NCBI GenBank assembly: GCA_029553295.1
Contig: JAKPCK010000135.1
Coordinates: forward strand, 1-54,743
DNA length: 54,743 nt
From: Deltaproteobacteria bacterium
Lineage (GTDB): Bacteria > Desulfobacterota > Syntrophorhabdia > Syntrophorhabdales > Syntrophorhabdaceae
Direction of reading: 5' to 3'
Shown here: positions 1 to 8,913 of the stretch, piece after piece
Layout of the letters: every line of letters starts with the position of its first letter
Position numbering within the stretch: position 1 is the stretch's first letter
The notes under the pieces: generated by a model
The model's database searches: none
Seen by the model: the letters and a program-made list of their open reading frames with translations, nothing else
Told to the model about the DNA's origin: nothing
Position numbers and translations under genes: made by a program

Positions 1-4
1 ACAT

Positions 5-706
5 ATGATGTCAGAAGATATATCTAAACCAGGATGGCTCGCCTGTAAATTGAATTTAATGGGTATTTTGATTCTGATGCTATTTTTGATTCAGGGCTGT
101 GCAGTCTCTTATACAGTTAAGATAAACGGCTATATTGATCCCTCAAGACCATTAAATATAGAACCAGGCACAAAGATACATTTAGTGGAGGATACAAAGG
201 CAAAAAACCCCCTCCTTGAGAAAGAGATTAAAGGTAAACTTGATAATATGTTGAAATTAAAGGGTTACGAGGTTACAGATTCAGAGGCTGCCGGATATTA
301 TATGCTCTATGGATACGGCATAGGACATGAGAGGACCATAACAAGCACCATGCCTGTATATACCCCAGGGAAAACAGCAACGGTTACAAAGACAGGGCCC
401 AAAGGTACATCATATTCAACAATCCAGACCTCAGGTTCTACAACCTATGTCCCTTATACCACCACTGTTAGCGATAAATGGCTTTATATAAAGCTGGTAG
501 AAGGCGAAGATTACAGAAAAGAAGGGAGAGATATTCCTGTTTGGATAGGTGAGGCATCCATAACCGGGGAAGGCGGTGATATACGGGAGCTGATAAATTA
601 TCTTATCGCAGGGATTTATAACTATTTTGGTAGAAAAACAGAAAAGACAATCATTATTAATGTCCAGGAGGATGACCCTTTAATAAAACGGATCATGAAC
701 AGATAA
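5..706 (+). CDS. Putative outer-membrane lipoprotein of unknown function
   Basis: No family is recognised. The 233-residue product begins with a short polar stretch, a hydrophobic segment (residues about 18-29) and a lipobox ending L-I-Q-G-C with Cys32, so it should be lipidated by Lgt and cleaved by Lsp to an envelope-anchored lipoprotein. The middle (about residues 108-155) is unusually rich in Thr, Ser, Tyr and Gly and reads like an extended linker. The N- and C-terminal thirds look globular. The sequence opens only four bases upstream, so the ribosome-binding site is out of view and an earlier start cannot be excluded; ATG at 5 or 8 both place the lipobox correctly. Two stop codons in a row (TAA TAG) end the gene. 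Lipoprotein status is read from sequence; the function is unknown. Confidence 0.75.
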   Translation: MMSEDISKPGWLACKLNLMGILILMLFLIQGCAVSYTVKINGYIDPSRPLNIEPGTKIHLVEDTKAKNPLLEKEIKGKLDNMLKLKGYEVTDSEAAGYYMLYGYGIGHERTITSTMPVYTPGKTATVTKTGPKGTSYSTIQTSGSTTYVPYTTTVSDKWLYIKLVEGEDYRKEGRDIPVWIGEASITGEGGDIRELINYLIAGIYNYFGRKTEKTIIINVQEDDPLIKRIMNR

Positions 707-763
707 TAGTCCTTCAATACCTTACAGAATTTTTAACAGCCTCCATAAGGCATTCTAACTTAA

Positions 764-958
764 AGACCTCTGCACGGCACATCCCAAAAATATATTGAAA
801 ACATAAGATATTTACGGATAATATCAACAATATTATACCCCAAAGCAAGGAGATGTCTTACTTCAGATAGATTCACAGCCTATAGCTTTGCCGATTATAT
901 AATAGAGACCAGGAAGAACAACCCAACCTCTAAGACAATATACGGGATACACCAATAA
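764..958 (+). other. Start-less open frame in the 707-979 intergenic region
   Basis: The gap between the lipoprotein gene and the convergent hydrolase holds an open frame of 64 codons that ends in TAA at 956-958. It lies in the same frame as the lipoprotein gene but follows several stops, and it has no ATG, GTG or TTG near its 5' end. The translation has ordinary protein-like composition (a basic, aromatic-rich C-terminal part) but matches nothing I recognise. It could be a decayed gene end or chance. No convincing terminator or promoter is seen in the rest of the gap. Confidence 0.15.
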
Positions 959-979
959 AATTAAAGAAACATCTGGTTG

Positions 980-2011
980 TCATGGTTTACTGAGAAACGA
1001 GGCCACAACATTCTGCAGGACTGATTTTTCGCATAGGAAAGAATAATGCCCGCAGTCCCCTGGCAGTTTTGATATCTCTGCATTTATCTGGCGTGCGAAA
1101 TTGAGTCCAGGCCCGGGGTAAACCATATAATCATGGTCTGCAACCATAACAAGCATTTTTGCACGTACAGTCTTTGCAGCCTCTTCCTCTGACCCTCCGA
1201 ACTGTCTGAATATATCGTGCGTCATCAAAGCCTTCAACTGCCATATCCAGTTGTAGGGATTGTACTTGCTGAGGGATTCTCCTGTATTTTTCAGCATCTC
1301 CGACAGTTCACTATTTTTAACCTTTGTGGCAAAATAATGGGGGGTTTTTGATGCGAGCATATGGAGTGGTGCCACCACCCGCACTGCAGTTCCATTGGCA
1401 CTGCAGTTCATTGCTGTTGTGATTGCATTAATCTCTGCCTGCCAGAAGAGAAGGTCGTGCGGGGTCATTTTTGTGGTTCCCGAGATGGAAATCGCTTTCT
1501 TTGCAAGGTCAGGATAAGAGATAACCCATTGAAATGCCTGAGCACCTCCCATGGATATACCAACAATTGCATGGAGCCTGTCTATCTTAAGATGTTCAGT
1601 AAGAAGGACATATCCTGCTCTCACCATATCCCTCAAGGAGAATTCCGGAAACTCTTTTCCAGGCTGAGTCCTGCTGTTAGACGGAGAGGAAGATATACCA
1701 TTTCCTATATTATCAAAGGCAATGACGAAAAATTTTTCAGTATCCACAGCCTTTCCTGCACCAATAAATCCTATGTTAGAAAGCTCCTCTGATGTCCCTG
1801 CAAACCATGTTGGAAAGAAGACAACATTGGATCTATCCTTATTCAGCCTCCCGAAAGTCCTGTAGCCCACAACACAATCCTTGATAGCCTTACCGCTCTC
1901 AAGAGAAAAATCACCAAGTCTTGCATATTTCAGTTCACCATCAGCAAAGACACCCCCGCATGTCAAGATGAAGATAGAGACCACGCATATTGCACGGATT
2001 ATTAGTGTCAT
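980..2011 (-). CDS. Exported alpha/beta hydrolase, homoserine O-acetyltransferase-like
   Basis: This 343-residue protein belongs to the alpha/beta-hydrolase superfamily and resembles the MetX (homoserine O-acetyltransferase) branch. It carries the nucleophile elbow G-I-S-M-G-G with Ser153, an acid in the A-D-H-D segment (Asp292 or Asp294) and His322 in G-H-Y. A cleavable signal peptide is evident: a hydrophobic stretch at residues 4-20 and a likely cut after V-F-A at residue 23. True MetX enzymes are cytoplasmic, so an exported copy is more likely an esterase or acyltransferase acting in the periplasm. Length fits the family. It sits alone, convergent with the upstream lipoprotein gene and about 120 bases downstream of recG on the same strand. 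Hydrolase fold is secure; substrate is unknown. Confidence 0.82.
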   Translation of the reverse strand: MTLIIRAICVVSIFILTCGGVFADGELKYARLGDFSLESGKAIKDCVVGYRTFGRLNKDRSNVVFFPTWFAGTSEELSNIGFIGAGKAVDTEKFFVIAFDNIGNGISSSPSNSRTQPGKEFPEFSLRDMVRAGYVLLTEHLKIDRLHAIVGISMGGAQAFQWVISYPDLAKKAISISGTTKMTPHDLLFWQAEINAITTAMNCSANGTAVRVVAPLHMLASKTPHYFATKVKNSELSEMLKNTGESLSKYNPYNWIWQLKALMTHDIFRQFGGSEEEAAKTVRAKMLVMVADHDYMVYPGPGLNFARQINAEISKLPGDCGHYSFLCEKSVLQNVVASFLSKP

Positions 2012-2133
2012 AAAAACCTCCTTTGCAGATAGACCTGAAGATTATACCAACAGATACCCTTTTTTATCTTTGATGTAAACAAAAAAACAGTATTTTAATC
2101 CCTTTTGAATCCACCAACCTTTCTCTTCCTTTT

Positions 2134-4308
2134 TCATGCAACCTCGCTGAGGTCTATATTTGCCCTCCATCTTCGTTCCGCAATGTTTTTTATCCTTGCA
2201 AGGGCTTGTTCAGAGAGCAGGTTCATAGCCTCTTTTGCCATTGCCCTCGCCTTTGTCATGATTACGCTGTCGCGGACAATGTTGCCAACCCTGAAATCAG
2301 GGATGCCTGATTGCCTTGCCCCCATAATATCGCCAGGTCCTCTTATCTTCATATCCTCCTCGGCTATTATAAACCCATCCGTAGTCTGCTCCATTATCTT
2401 CAGCCTTTTTGTCGCAAGGTCTGTCCTTTTTGAGGAGGAAATAAGGATGCATTTTGAGGGATATATGCCCCTGCCCACCCTGCCTCTCATTTGATGAAGC
2501 TGGGATAAACCGAACCTCTCTGCATGCTCAATGACAATAATCGAGGCATTGGGACAGTCTATACCCACCTCAATAACTGTGGTGCAGACAAGGATATCAA
2601 TCATACCCTTTTTGAATAACCCCATAGTCTCTTCTTTTTCTTCAGGTCTCATCCTGCCATGGAGAAGCCCAACATTACAGGAGGGGAAGATAGAATGGGA
2701 GAGATATAAGGCCATCTCCTTTGCATTCAGTAGATCCATTTTATCCGATTCCTCTACAAGGGGGTATACAATATATGCCTGTCTCCCCTTTTTTATCTCA
2801 TCCTCTATTATTTTATATGCCTGATCCTTGTCTTTTTCGTTTAGGACCTTTGTCTCTATGGTCTGCCTGCCTGTGGGCATCTCATCTATTATAGATACAT
2901 CAAGGTCACCGTATACAACCATGGAGAGTGTCCTTGGTATGGGTGTGGCTGTCATTACAAGGGTATGAGGGATAATATGGTTTTCAATTTTTGTATTGAG
3001 AACCTTTGACCCATCCATATTGCCCCCTGTTTTCTCCCTGGATATTGCCTTTTCTTTCAACAATTTTCTCTGTATTACCCCGAAGCGGTGTTGTTCATCT
3101 ATTATTACAAGGCCGAGTCTGTTAAATAGTACATCCTCCTGGATAAGGGCGTGGGTGCCCACAATTACCTGTATTTTCCCTTCCTCTATACCTTTGAGTA
3201 ACCTATCCCTTTCCCTCCCCATATTACCCCTTAAAAACACAGTGGATATACCCATATTCTCAAAGGCACTGTGGATTGAAAGATAATGCTGCTCTGCAAG
3301 GATCTCTGTGGGTGCCATAAATGCAACCTGATAGCCGTTGTCTATGGCTATGCACGATGCAAGGACAGCACATATGGTCTTGCCGCACCCTACATCTCCC
3401 TGGAGGAGTCTATTCATGGGGGCAGAGGATGCCATATCTTTTATTATCTCCTCCATGACCCTAATCTGGGCATGTGTAAGGTCAAATCCCAGGCTTTTTT
3501 TGTAAGAGTTGTATAGATTTCCATTAAGACTGAAGGCTATCCCTTTTTCTTTTTTTATAATGGCCTTTTTTAAAAACATGGCTATTTGAAACAATAGGTA
3601 TTCCTCGAGTATAAGCCTTTCTTTATAAGGTTTTTCAATAAACGCAGGGATATTTGAGTCATTGGATTCATAGGATGGTAGGTGCAGCATTGATATGGCA
3701 TGTTTAAAGGGGATAAGATTGTAATGATGCTCTATTTCTGGAGGGATTATGCCCTCTATTAAACTGCCATAGTCTTTTAATACCTGTTTTATCAGGTTTC
3801 TCAATGTCCCCTGTTTAATCCCCTTTATCTCTGGGTAGATAGGTATTACGCTGGCCAGGTCTTCTGCCTCTTTTTTGTCTTCTAAGACATATAAATCCGG
3901 GTGGACAATCTGCATATCCCTTCCAAACCTGGTCACCTTCCCGGAGATAAGAAGGAGATTCCCCTTTTTACAGGTATTTTGTAGATAGGTCCAGTTTCCA
4001 TGAAACCACTTGAGGATTATACTGCCTGTGCTATCGGTCACCCTTGAGGAATAGCTCTTTTTTTTATAATAGGTTGAAAATGACCTCCTCACCCCTTCTG
4101 TGACCTCTGCCATTATCAATGCGCCTTCACCTTCTTTTAAATCCCTGATGTCCTTTATGGTTCTTCTGTCTTCATAACGTATGGGCAGGCACCAGATAAG
4201 ATCCTCAATGGTTTTGATACCTTTTGCCTCAAGGTGAATACTAATCTTATCCCCGATACCCTTTAATGCCTTTACTGGATAATCACAGAGTTCTTTTTTG
4301 ATTTCCAT
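2134..4308 (-). CDS. recG: ATP-dependent DNA helicase RecG
   Basis: RecG remodels stalled replication forks and branch-migrates Holliday junctions. The 724-residue product has a wedge/OB region (about 50-145), then the SF2 helicase core: Walker A G-D-V-G-C-G-K-T at 304-311, DEQH box at 404-407, T-A-T-P-I-P-R-T at 453-460 and Q-M-R-G-R-V-G-R at 606-613. The TRG-like tail with R-G-P-G-D and G-A-R-Q-S-G follows at about 656-668. It starts with a helix-hairpin-like segment rather than the long N-terminal extension of some RecGs. Only the ATG at 4308 precedes the conserved N-terminus. No Shine-Dalgarno precedes it, and the predicted -10 lies 13 bases upstream, so the mRNA may be almost leaderless. 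It diverges from the macro-domain gene. Confidence 0.96.
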   Translation of the reverse strand: MEIKKELCDYPVKALKGIGDKISIHLEAKGIKTIEDLIWCLPIRYEDRRTIKDIRDLKEGEGALIMAEVTEGVRRSFSTYYKKKSYSSRVTDSTGSIILKWFHGNWTYLQNTCKKGNLLLISGKVTRFGRDMQIVHPDLYVLEDKKEAEDLASVIPIYPEIKGIKQGTLRNLIKQVLKDYGSLIEGIIPPEIEHHYNLIPFKHAISMLHLPSYESNDSNIPAFIEKPYKERLILEEYLLFQIAMFLKKAIIKKEKGIAFSLNGNLYNSYKKSLGFDLTHAQIRVMEEIIKDMASSAPMNRLLQGDVGCGKTICAVLASCIAIDNGYQVAFMAPTEILAEQHYLSIHSAFENMGISTVFLRGNMGRERDRLLKGIEEGKIQVIVGTHALIQEDVLFNRLGLVIIDEQHRFGVIQRKLLKEKAISREKTGGNMDGSKVLNTKIENHIIPHTLVMTATPIPRTLSMVVYGDLDVSIIDEMPTGRQTIETKVLNEKDKDQAYKIIEDEIKKGRQAYIVYPLVEESDKMDLLNAKEMALYLSHSIFPSCNVGLLHGRMRPEEKEETMGLFKKGMIDILVCTTVIEVGIDCPNASIIVIEHAERFGLSQLHQMRGRVGRGIYPSKCILISSSKRTDLATKRLKIMEQTTDGFIIAEEDMKIRGPGDIMGARQSGIPDFRVGNIVRDSVIMTKARAMAKEAMNLLSEQALARIKNIAERRWRANIDLSEVA

Positions 4309-4312
4309 TCTA

Positions 4313-4341
4313 TTGATTTTATATTACAATACATCTATTAT
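4313..4341 (+). promoter_or_regulatory. Predicted promoter of the macro-domain/pyrE block
   Basis: TTGATT (4313-4318) and TATTAT (4336-4341) are spaced by 17 bases. A perfect TATAAT overlaps at 4339-4344 but with a 20-base spacer. The element interleaves with the recG promoter, so the two divergent units may compete or be coregulated. Confidence 0.4.
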
Positions 4342-4349
4342 AATTCCAA
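4321..4349 (-). promoter_or_regulatory. Predicted promoter of recG
   Basis: On the minus strand, TTGGAA (4344-4349) and TAATAT (4321-4326) are separated by 17 bases, a good sigma-70-type arrangement. It overlaps the oppositely directed promoter for the macro-domain gene. The predicted transcription start falls about 6 bases before the recG ATG. Confidence 0.45.
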
Positions 4350-4367
4350 TCTAATCAGGAGAAAAGA

Positions 4368-4916
4368 ATGGAAAAGATAAAGGAGATACCGGTTAAAGGC
4401 ACTTTAATCAGAGTAATAAAAGGTGACCTGACAGAGAGTGATGTGGATGCCATAGTCAATGCTGCAAACTCCTATCTCCAGCATGGTGGAGGTGTAGCCG
4501 GGGCGATTGTCAGAAAAGGTGGCAGTATTATCCAGGAGGAGAGCAACCGCATTGGATTCTGCCCTGTAGGTTCTGCTGTTATTACCTCAGCAGGGAGACT
4601 GAAGGCAAGATATGTTATTCATACTGTAGGACCGAGATGGGGTGAGGGTGACGAAGAGAATAAACTCAAAAGCGCTGTGAAAAATACGCTGCTTCTTGCG
4701 GATGAAAAAGGGTTTAAATCCATATCCATACCTGCAATAAGCGCAGGTATATTCGGGTTTCCAAAGGATAGGTGTGCCGAGATTATATGTGGAGAGACTG
4801 TGAATTTTATAAAAGGCAGGGAGACATCCTTAAAAGAAATTAATTTTTTTCTTATTGATGATGAGATGATTGGCTATTTCACAAAAGAGATGGATAGATT
4901 TAAGCCTGAGGTGTAG
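4368..4916 (+). CDS. Macro-domain protein, likely O-acetyl-ADP-ribose deacetylase
   Basis: Macro domains bind ADP-ribose and its derivatives; the bacterial YmdB/AF1521-type members hydrolyse O-acetyl-ADP-ribose or remove ADP-ribose from proteins. The 182-residue sequence is a stand-alone domain with the diagnostic G-D-L-T (19-22), the V-N-A-A-N segment with the following G-G-G-V-A-G-A-I stretch (30-47), and the S-A-G-I-F-G-F-P phosphate loop (125-132). The ATG follows an AGGAGA Shine-Dalgarno about 7 bases upstream. It is the first gene of the rightward block and is followed by pyrE after 35 bases. The macro fold is secure; the precise reaction is family inference. Confidence 0.92.
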   Translation: MEKIKEIPVKGTLIRVIKGDLTESDVDAIVNAANSYLQHGGGVAGAIVRKGGSIIQEESNRIGFCPVGSAVITSAGRLKARYVIHTVGPRWGEGDEENKLKSAVKNTLLLADEKGFKSISIPAISAGIFGFPKDRCAEIICGETVNFIKGRETSLKEINFFLIDDEMIGYFTKEMDRFKPEV

Positions 4917-4951
4917 GTAAGGGTTTTATATATTACGATAAGGGGTCTTAT

Positions 4952-5509
4952 ATGGATGATAGAGATAGGTTGTTGGCGATATTGAAAAGTTTATCCTATG
5001 AAGAAGGCGAATTCATTCTAAAAAGCGGTAAGAAGAGTTCGTTTTATATCGATGCCAGAGAGACTACGCTAAACCCGGAGGGTATGTATCTCACAGGGAG
5101 TATAATGTATAGAATGGTGAGGGATATACCCAGGATACAGGCAGTGGGCGGTGTAAGCGTAGGTGCTGACCCCCTGGTATGCTCTGTGGTATTGTATGCC
5201 CATAGCAGGCAGGACAACCTCTCAGGTTTTTTTATAAGAAAAGAGCCTAAAGGGCATGGAAAGAATCTATGGATAGAGGGCGCAAAAAATCTTACCACAG
5301 GTATGGATGTGGTTATCCTTGAGGATGTAGTAACCACAGGTGGTTCCTCCATAAGGGCTATCGAGATTGCCCAGAATGAGGGCTATAATGTTAGGGCACT
5401 GATTGCCATCCTTGACAGGCTTGAAGGGGGAAAAGAGGCAATAGAATCAAAAGGTTACATTTTTAAATCTATATTTAACATTAATGATTTGAGACAACAT
5501 AAAGTATAA
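4952..5509 (+). CDS. pyrE: Orotate phosphoribosyltransferase
   Basis: PyrE converts orotate and PRPP to orotidine 5'-phosphate in de novo UMP synthesis. The 185-residue protein shows the type I PRTase PRPP-binding motif V-I-L-E-D-V-V-T-T-G-G-S-S at 121-133. The mobile catalytic loop F-I-R-K-E-P-K-G-H-G lies at 94-103, and the N-terminal G-K-K-S-S-F-Y substrate loop at 26-32. Length matches the family (about 180-215 residues). It is separated from the ArsA-like ATPase by about 40 bases and shares orientation with it. No other pyrimidine gene is in the window. Confidence 0.95.
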   Translation: MDDRDRLLAILKSLSYEEGEFILKSGKKSSFYIDARETTLNPEGMYLTGSIMYRMVRDIPRIQAVGGVSVGADPLVCSVVLYAHSRQDNLSGFFIRKEPKGHGKNLWIEGAKNLTTGMDVVILEDVVTTGGSSIRAIEIAQNEGYNVRALIAILDRLEGGKEAIESKGYIFKSIFNINDLRQHKV

Positions 5510-5549
5510 AAACCAGTATCTATTTAATTAACCTTCAAATAAAGGCTAT

Positions 5550-6503
5550 GTGAACATGGGACTTATTAATCTGACAGATAAAGATTTAAAACTCTTGATG
5601 GTTGGCGGCAAAGGCGGTGTTGGAAAAACGACATGCGCCTCATCCATTGCCCTGAAGTTTGCAATGGAAGGTAAGAAGGTACTTTTGATATCCAGTGACC
5701 CTACCCCATCTCTGTCAGATATATTCGAGATTACCATAGGGGATAGAGAGAAGAAGATAAGTAATGAATACGAACTCTACGGACTGGAGATATCCTCTGA
5801 TATTGTCCTTGCAAGGTGGAAAGAGAGGTTTGGACCTGAGATATATGAGGTTATATCGTCATTTGCAAAGGTTGACTATGATTTTGTCGACTATGTGGGG
5901 ACTGCCCCGGGTATAGAGGAAGAATATATGCTCAACTTTATAATCGAGCTTGTTGAGGGTGGCAAATACGATATAGTTGTCTGGGATACAGCCCCGGCAG
6001 GTCATACATTGAGGCTTTTGCAACTGCCCCATCTTTTTTTAAGACACATGGAGGCAGCAACTAAATTCTATATGGGCATATATGACTACTTTGAGAAGAT
6101 AAAGGATGCTGTGAGGCTAAGGGGGTCAAAGAGAACCCTCCTTGAGATTATAAGTAGCTGGGAGGCGCTTTCAGAAAAGATTGTCCATTTTATAAGGGAC
6201 AGGAATAAAACAAAATATATTATAGTGACCATACCCGAGGCACTTGGAGTGAGACTAACAGACAGGGTTATAAAGGAGTTCAGTGAAAACAACCTCTTGG
6301 TTGAGAATATTATAATAAACCATGTGGTGAAGGATGCAGACTGTGAATTCCACATGAAAAGAAAAAAGATGCAGGAATATTACATGGATATGCTGGAAAA
6401 TAGATATAGGGATATAAATATGGTGACCCTCTATCTCTCAGCAGATGAGATTAAGGGTGTAGAAAAGATAAAAATGGTTGGAGGGTTACTGTTTTCTGAT
6501 TAA
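5550..6503 (+). CDS. ArsA/GET3-family anion-transporting-type ATPase
   Basis: This is a deviant-Walker P-loop ATPase of the ArsA/GET3/MinD class, 317 residues with a single ATPase domain. Visible motifs are K-G-G-V-G-K-T-T (21-28), the switch I stretch D-P-T-P-S-L-S-D (50-57) and the switch II motif D-T-A-P-A-G-H-T-L-R (146-155). The last is the hallmark of ArsA/GET3 rather than MinD or ParA. There is no arsenite-metalloregulator, arsB or other resistance gene nearby, and no second half as in classical ArsA. A role in targeting membrane proteins or another client is therefore as likely as metal efflux. Start may be GTG 5550 or ATG 5556 after AAAGG. It lies between pyrE and rsmD; the stop is 6 bases from rsmD. 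Family secure, function open. Confidence 0.9.
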   Translation: MNMGLINLTDKDLKLLMVGGKGGVGKTTCASSIALKFAMEGKKVLLISSDPTPSLSDIFEITIGDREKKISNEYELYGLEISSDIVLARWKERFGPEIYEVISSFAKVDYDFVDYVGTAPGIEEEYMLNFIIELVEGGKYDIVVWDTAPAGHTLRLLQLPHLFLRHMEAATKFYMGIYDYFEKIKDAVRLRGSKRTLLEIISSWEALSEKIVHFIRDRNKTKYIIVTIPEALGVRLTDRVIKEFSENNLLVENIIINHVVKDADCEFHMKRKKMQEYYMDMLENRYRDINMVTLYLSADEIKGVEKIKMVGGLLFSD

Positions 6504-6509
6504 AAAGAT

Positions 6510-7094
6510 ATGGATAGACTGAGGATAACAGGCGGTGCCATGAAGGGCAGGTGTCTTAGACTACAGGAGGGGGCTCATGCACGTTATACATCTTCTAAGG
6601 TCAGGGGATCCATATTTAATATGCTCGACGATGTTACAGATAAAAAAATCCTTGACCTCTATGCCGGTTCCGGCATATTGGCCATTGAATCCATAAGCAG
6701 GGGTGCAGGATACGCAGTAATGGTAGAGATAGATAAAAAAACAGCAATCAGACTCAGAGAGAATATAAAAAATCTTGATTTAGAAGATAGATGCAGTATT
6801 ATGAATATGGATGTAAAGGATGCAATACCTTTGCTATATAAAACAGGCAGTCTCTTTGATATAATATTTATGGACCCTCCCTATGAAAGAGGTTATGTGA
6901 GGGATACCATGATGTTGCTGAGAGGAAATTCTATCTATAACAGAGATACATCCTTTGTGATAGAGACCTCAAAGAGAGAGGATATGGGTTTTATGGAGGA
7001 AGGGGGTTGGATGTTGGTTACAAGAAGGCAATACGGTGATACAGTTGTTTCTATCTTCAGGAATGGATTCTATAATTCAGGTTTAAAGGAGTGA
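6510..7094 (+). CDS. rsmD: 16S rRNA (guanine(966)-N2)-methyltransferase RsmD
   Basis: RsmD methylates G966 of 16S rRNA in the 30S subunit, using S-adenosylmethionine. The 194-residue protein contains the SAM-binding motif D-L-Y-A-G-S-G at 49-55 and the catalytic D-P-P-Y at 122-125. It also has the N-terminal family signature R-Y-T-S-S-K-V-R-G-S-I-F-N around 25-37, where most homologues have a R-P-T-x-x-x-V-R-E-A-L-F-N form. The adjacency rsmD-coaD is conserved in many bacteria and supports the call; coaD starts 4 bases after the stop. Confidence 0.94.
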   Translation: MDRLRITGGAMKGRCLRLQEGAHARYTSSKVRGSIFNMLDDVTDKKILDLYAGSGILAIESISRGAGYAVMVEIDKKTAIRLRENIKNLDLEDRCSIMNMDVKDAIPLLYKTGSLFDIIFMDPPYERGYVRDTMMLLRGNSIYNRDTSFVIETSKREDMGFMEEGGWMLVTRRQYGDTVVSIFRNGFYNSGLKE

Positions 7095-7098
7095 TCCC

Positions 7099-7587
7099 AT
7101 GAAACAGACAATAGCAGTATATCCAGGTTCGTTTGACCCCATTACCAACGGCCATCTTGATATATTGATGAGAGGGCTTGAGCTTGTGGATGTCGTAATA
7201 GTAGCTGTGGCACATAATATTGAAAAGAAAGCCCTTTTTACAGTAGAGGAGAGAAAGGAGCTTATAAGGGAGGCTGTAAATGGAAATAAAAATGTTATAG
7301 TAGACAGCTTCGAGGGCCTCCTTGTGGATTATGTAAAAAAGGTCAATGCAAGGTTTGTCATAAGGGGTCTCAGGGCCATGAGCGATTTTGAATACGAGTT
7401 TCAGATGGCATCTATGAACAGAAATCTAAACAGAGATATGGATACAATCTTTATGATGACAAGCAAGGATTATTTTTTTGTAAGCTCCAGGACCATAAAA
7501 GAGGTGGCAGGCTTTGGTGGGTGTGTTGCAGATTTTGTCCCCCCGATAGTGGAAAAGAGACTAAAAGAGAAGTTCTCCATTAAATGA
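7099..7587 (+). CDS. coaD: Phosphopantetheine adenylyltransferase
   Basis: CoaD joins 4'-phosphopantetheine and ATP to dephospho-CoA, the penultimate step of coenzyme A synthesis. The 162-residue product has the nucleotidyltransferase signature Y-P-G-S-F-D-P-I-T-N-G-H (8-19), where the T/HxGH-type motif binds ATP. It also has R-G-L-R-A-M-S-D-F-E-Y-E (89-100) and the KMSKS-like V-S-S-R-T-I-K-E (128-135). Shine-Dalgarno AAAGGAG lies just upstream. Its stop overlaps the ATG of the next gene (ATGA). coaBC, the preceding step of the pathway, is encoded further along the same block. Confidence 0.97.
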   Translation: MKQTIAVYPGSFDPITNGHLDILMRGLELVDVVIVAVAHNIEKKALFTVEERKELIREAVNGNKNVIVDSFEGLLVDYVKKVNARFVIRGLRAMSDFEYEFQMASMNRNLNRDMDTIFMMTSKDYFFVSSRTIKEVAGFGGCVADFVPPIVEKRLKEKFSIK

Positions 7588-8912
7588 GATATTATCTGTC
7601 CCGAATCTTTTTATCTCTACTGTGCCTGTGTTTTATAGGATATGTATGGGCAGATGAGGCAAAAAAATCCGTCCATAACAGGGACAAACACAAAGACGGC
7701 CAGATTAATATCATTACTATAAGCGGTGCAATTAATCCCCCTGTTGCCGGTTTTATATCTGAATCCATCTCTAAAAGCGAAAAAGATAGCGCTGAGGCAT
7801 TGATATGCCTTATTGACACCCCTGGGGGCCTTGATACATCCATGAGGGAGATAGTAAAGGCCATAATGGATTCAAATACCCCTGTTGTTGTCTATGTCTA
7901 TCCATCAGGGGCAAGGGCTGCATCTGCAGGGAGTATAATACTACTTTCCGCCCATGTCGCTGCCATGGCACCGGGGACAAATGTGGGTGCTGCACACCCG
8001 GTCTCTATAGGTAAGGATAAGGCAGACAAGGAGATGATGTCCAAGGTGGTCAAGGATGCAGAGGCATATGCAAGGAGCATTGCCATGAAAAGGGGGAGGA
8101 ATGTGGAGTGGGCAGCAAAGGCAGTAAAGGAGAGCGCCTCTATCCCTGCCAGGGATGCCCTTGAAAAAAATGTTATAGATATTGTGGCAGAGGATATAGA
8201 CAGGCTTATAGATGGTATAGATGGAAAGGTTGTTGAGACAAAAAAGGGAAAGATAAAGTTGAACCTGAAGGGGAAAAAAAGAAATACCTTTGATATGCCT
8301 TTTAAATACAGGTTCCTCTCTTATATAAGCGACCCTAATGTAGCCTATATACTCATGATGATAGGTCTTTACGGTATATTATTCGAGATATACAGCCCTG
8401 GTGCCATATTTCCTGGGGTTATAGGCGGCATATCCATTATCCTTGCACTCTATGCATTCTCCACAATCCCCATAAGCTATGCAGGTGTATTTTTAATATT
8501 ACTGGGTATTGTATTCTTTATCCTCGAGCTAAAGATAATAAGCCATGGCGTCCTTGGCATAGCAGGTATCATATCCATAGTGATTGGCTCTATTATGCTT
8601 GTGGATTTACCGTACAGCGCACTGTCTATTTCGTGGAAGAGTATACTCATTGTTGCTATACTCTCTGGTATATTTTTCTTTGGTGTGTTATCCTATGCAG
8701 TAAAGGCACAGCTGTCAAAGGTAAAGACCGGGAAAGAGGGTATTATAGGAGAGGAGGGGGAGGCAATAACAGACATACAAGAAAAAGGTAAGGTTTTTTT
8801 ACACGGTGAGCTCTGGAATGCAAGGAGTGATGTCTCGATAAAAAAAGGGGAGCGGGTAGTCGTTGAGAAGATAGATGGGCTTTTGCTCATTGTAAAGAAA
8901 AAGGGAGGTTAG
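7584..8912 (+). CDS. NfeD-family membrane-bound serine protease (ClpP class)
   Basis: Long-form NfeD proteins pair with stomatin-like proteins and cleave or regulate membrane proteins. The 442-residue product has a signal peptide (residues 1-23) and a ClpP/SppA-like protease domain (about 40-215). Its G-A-R-A-A-S-A-G motif has the likely nucleophile Ser114, and a Lys in the S-K-V-V-K segment (153-157) is the probable base by analogy to Pyrococcus PH1510. Four or five transmembrane helices (about 251-372) and a C-terminal NfeD OB-fold (about 380-442) follow. The slipin gene begins one base after the stop, the classical NfeD-slipin arrangement. Assignment to the family is firm; the substrate is unknown (in archaea a stomatin C-terminal segment). 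Confidence 0.92.
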   Translation: MRYYLSRIFLSLLCLCFIGYVWADEAKKSVHNRDKHKDGQINIITISGAINPPVAGFISESISKSEKDSAEALICLIDTPGGLDTSMREIVKAIMDSNTPVVVYVYPSGARAASAGSIILLSAHVAAMAPGTNVGAAHPVSIGKDKADKEMMSKVVKDAEAYARSIAMKRGRNVEWAAKAVKESASIPARDALEKNVIDIVAEDIDRLIDGIDGKVVETKKGKIKLNLKGKKRNTFDMPFKYRFLSYISDPNVAYILMMIGLYGILFEIYSPGAIFPGVIGGISIILALYAFSTIPISYAGVFLILLGIVFFILELKIISHGVLGIAGIISIVIGSIMLVDLPYSALSISWKSILIVAILSGIFFFGVLSYAVKAQLSKVKTGKEGIIGEEGEAITDIQEKGKVFLHGELWNARSDVSIKKGERVVVEKIDGLLLIVKKKGG

Positions 8913-8913
8913 A

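Noticed and set aside
1361-1792. Plus-strand 143-codon frame within the hydrolase gene
   Set aside because: Antisense shadow of a gene with a complete catalytic triad; composition is Cys/His rich as shadows often are.
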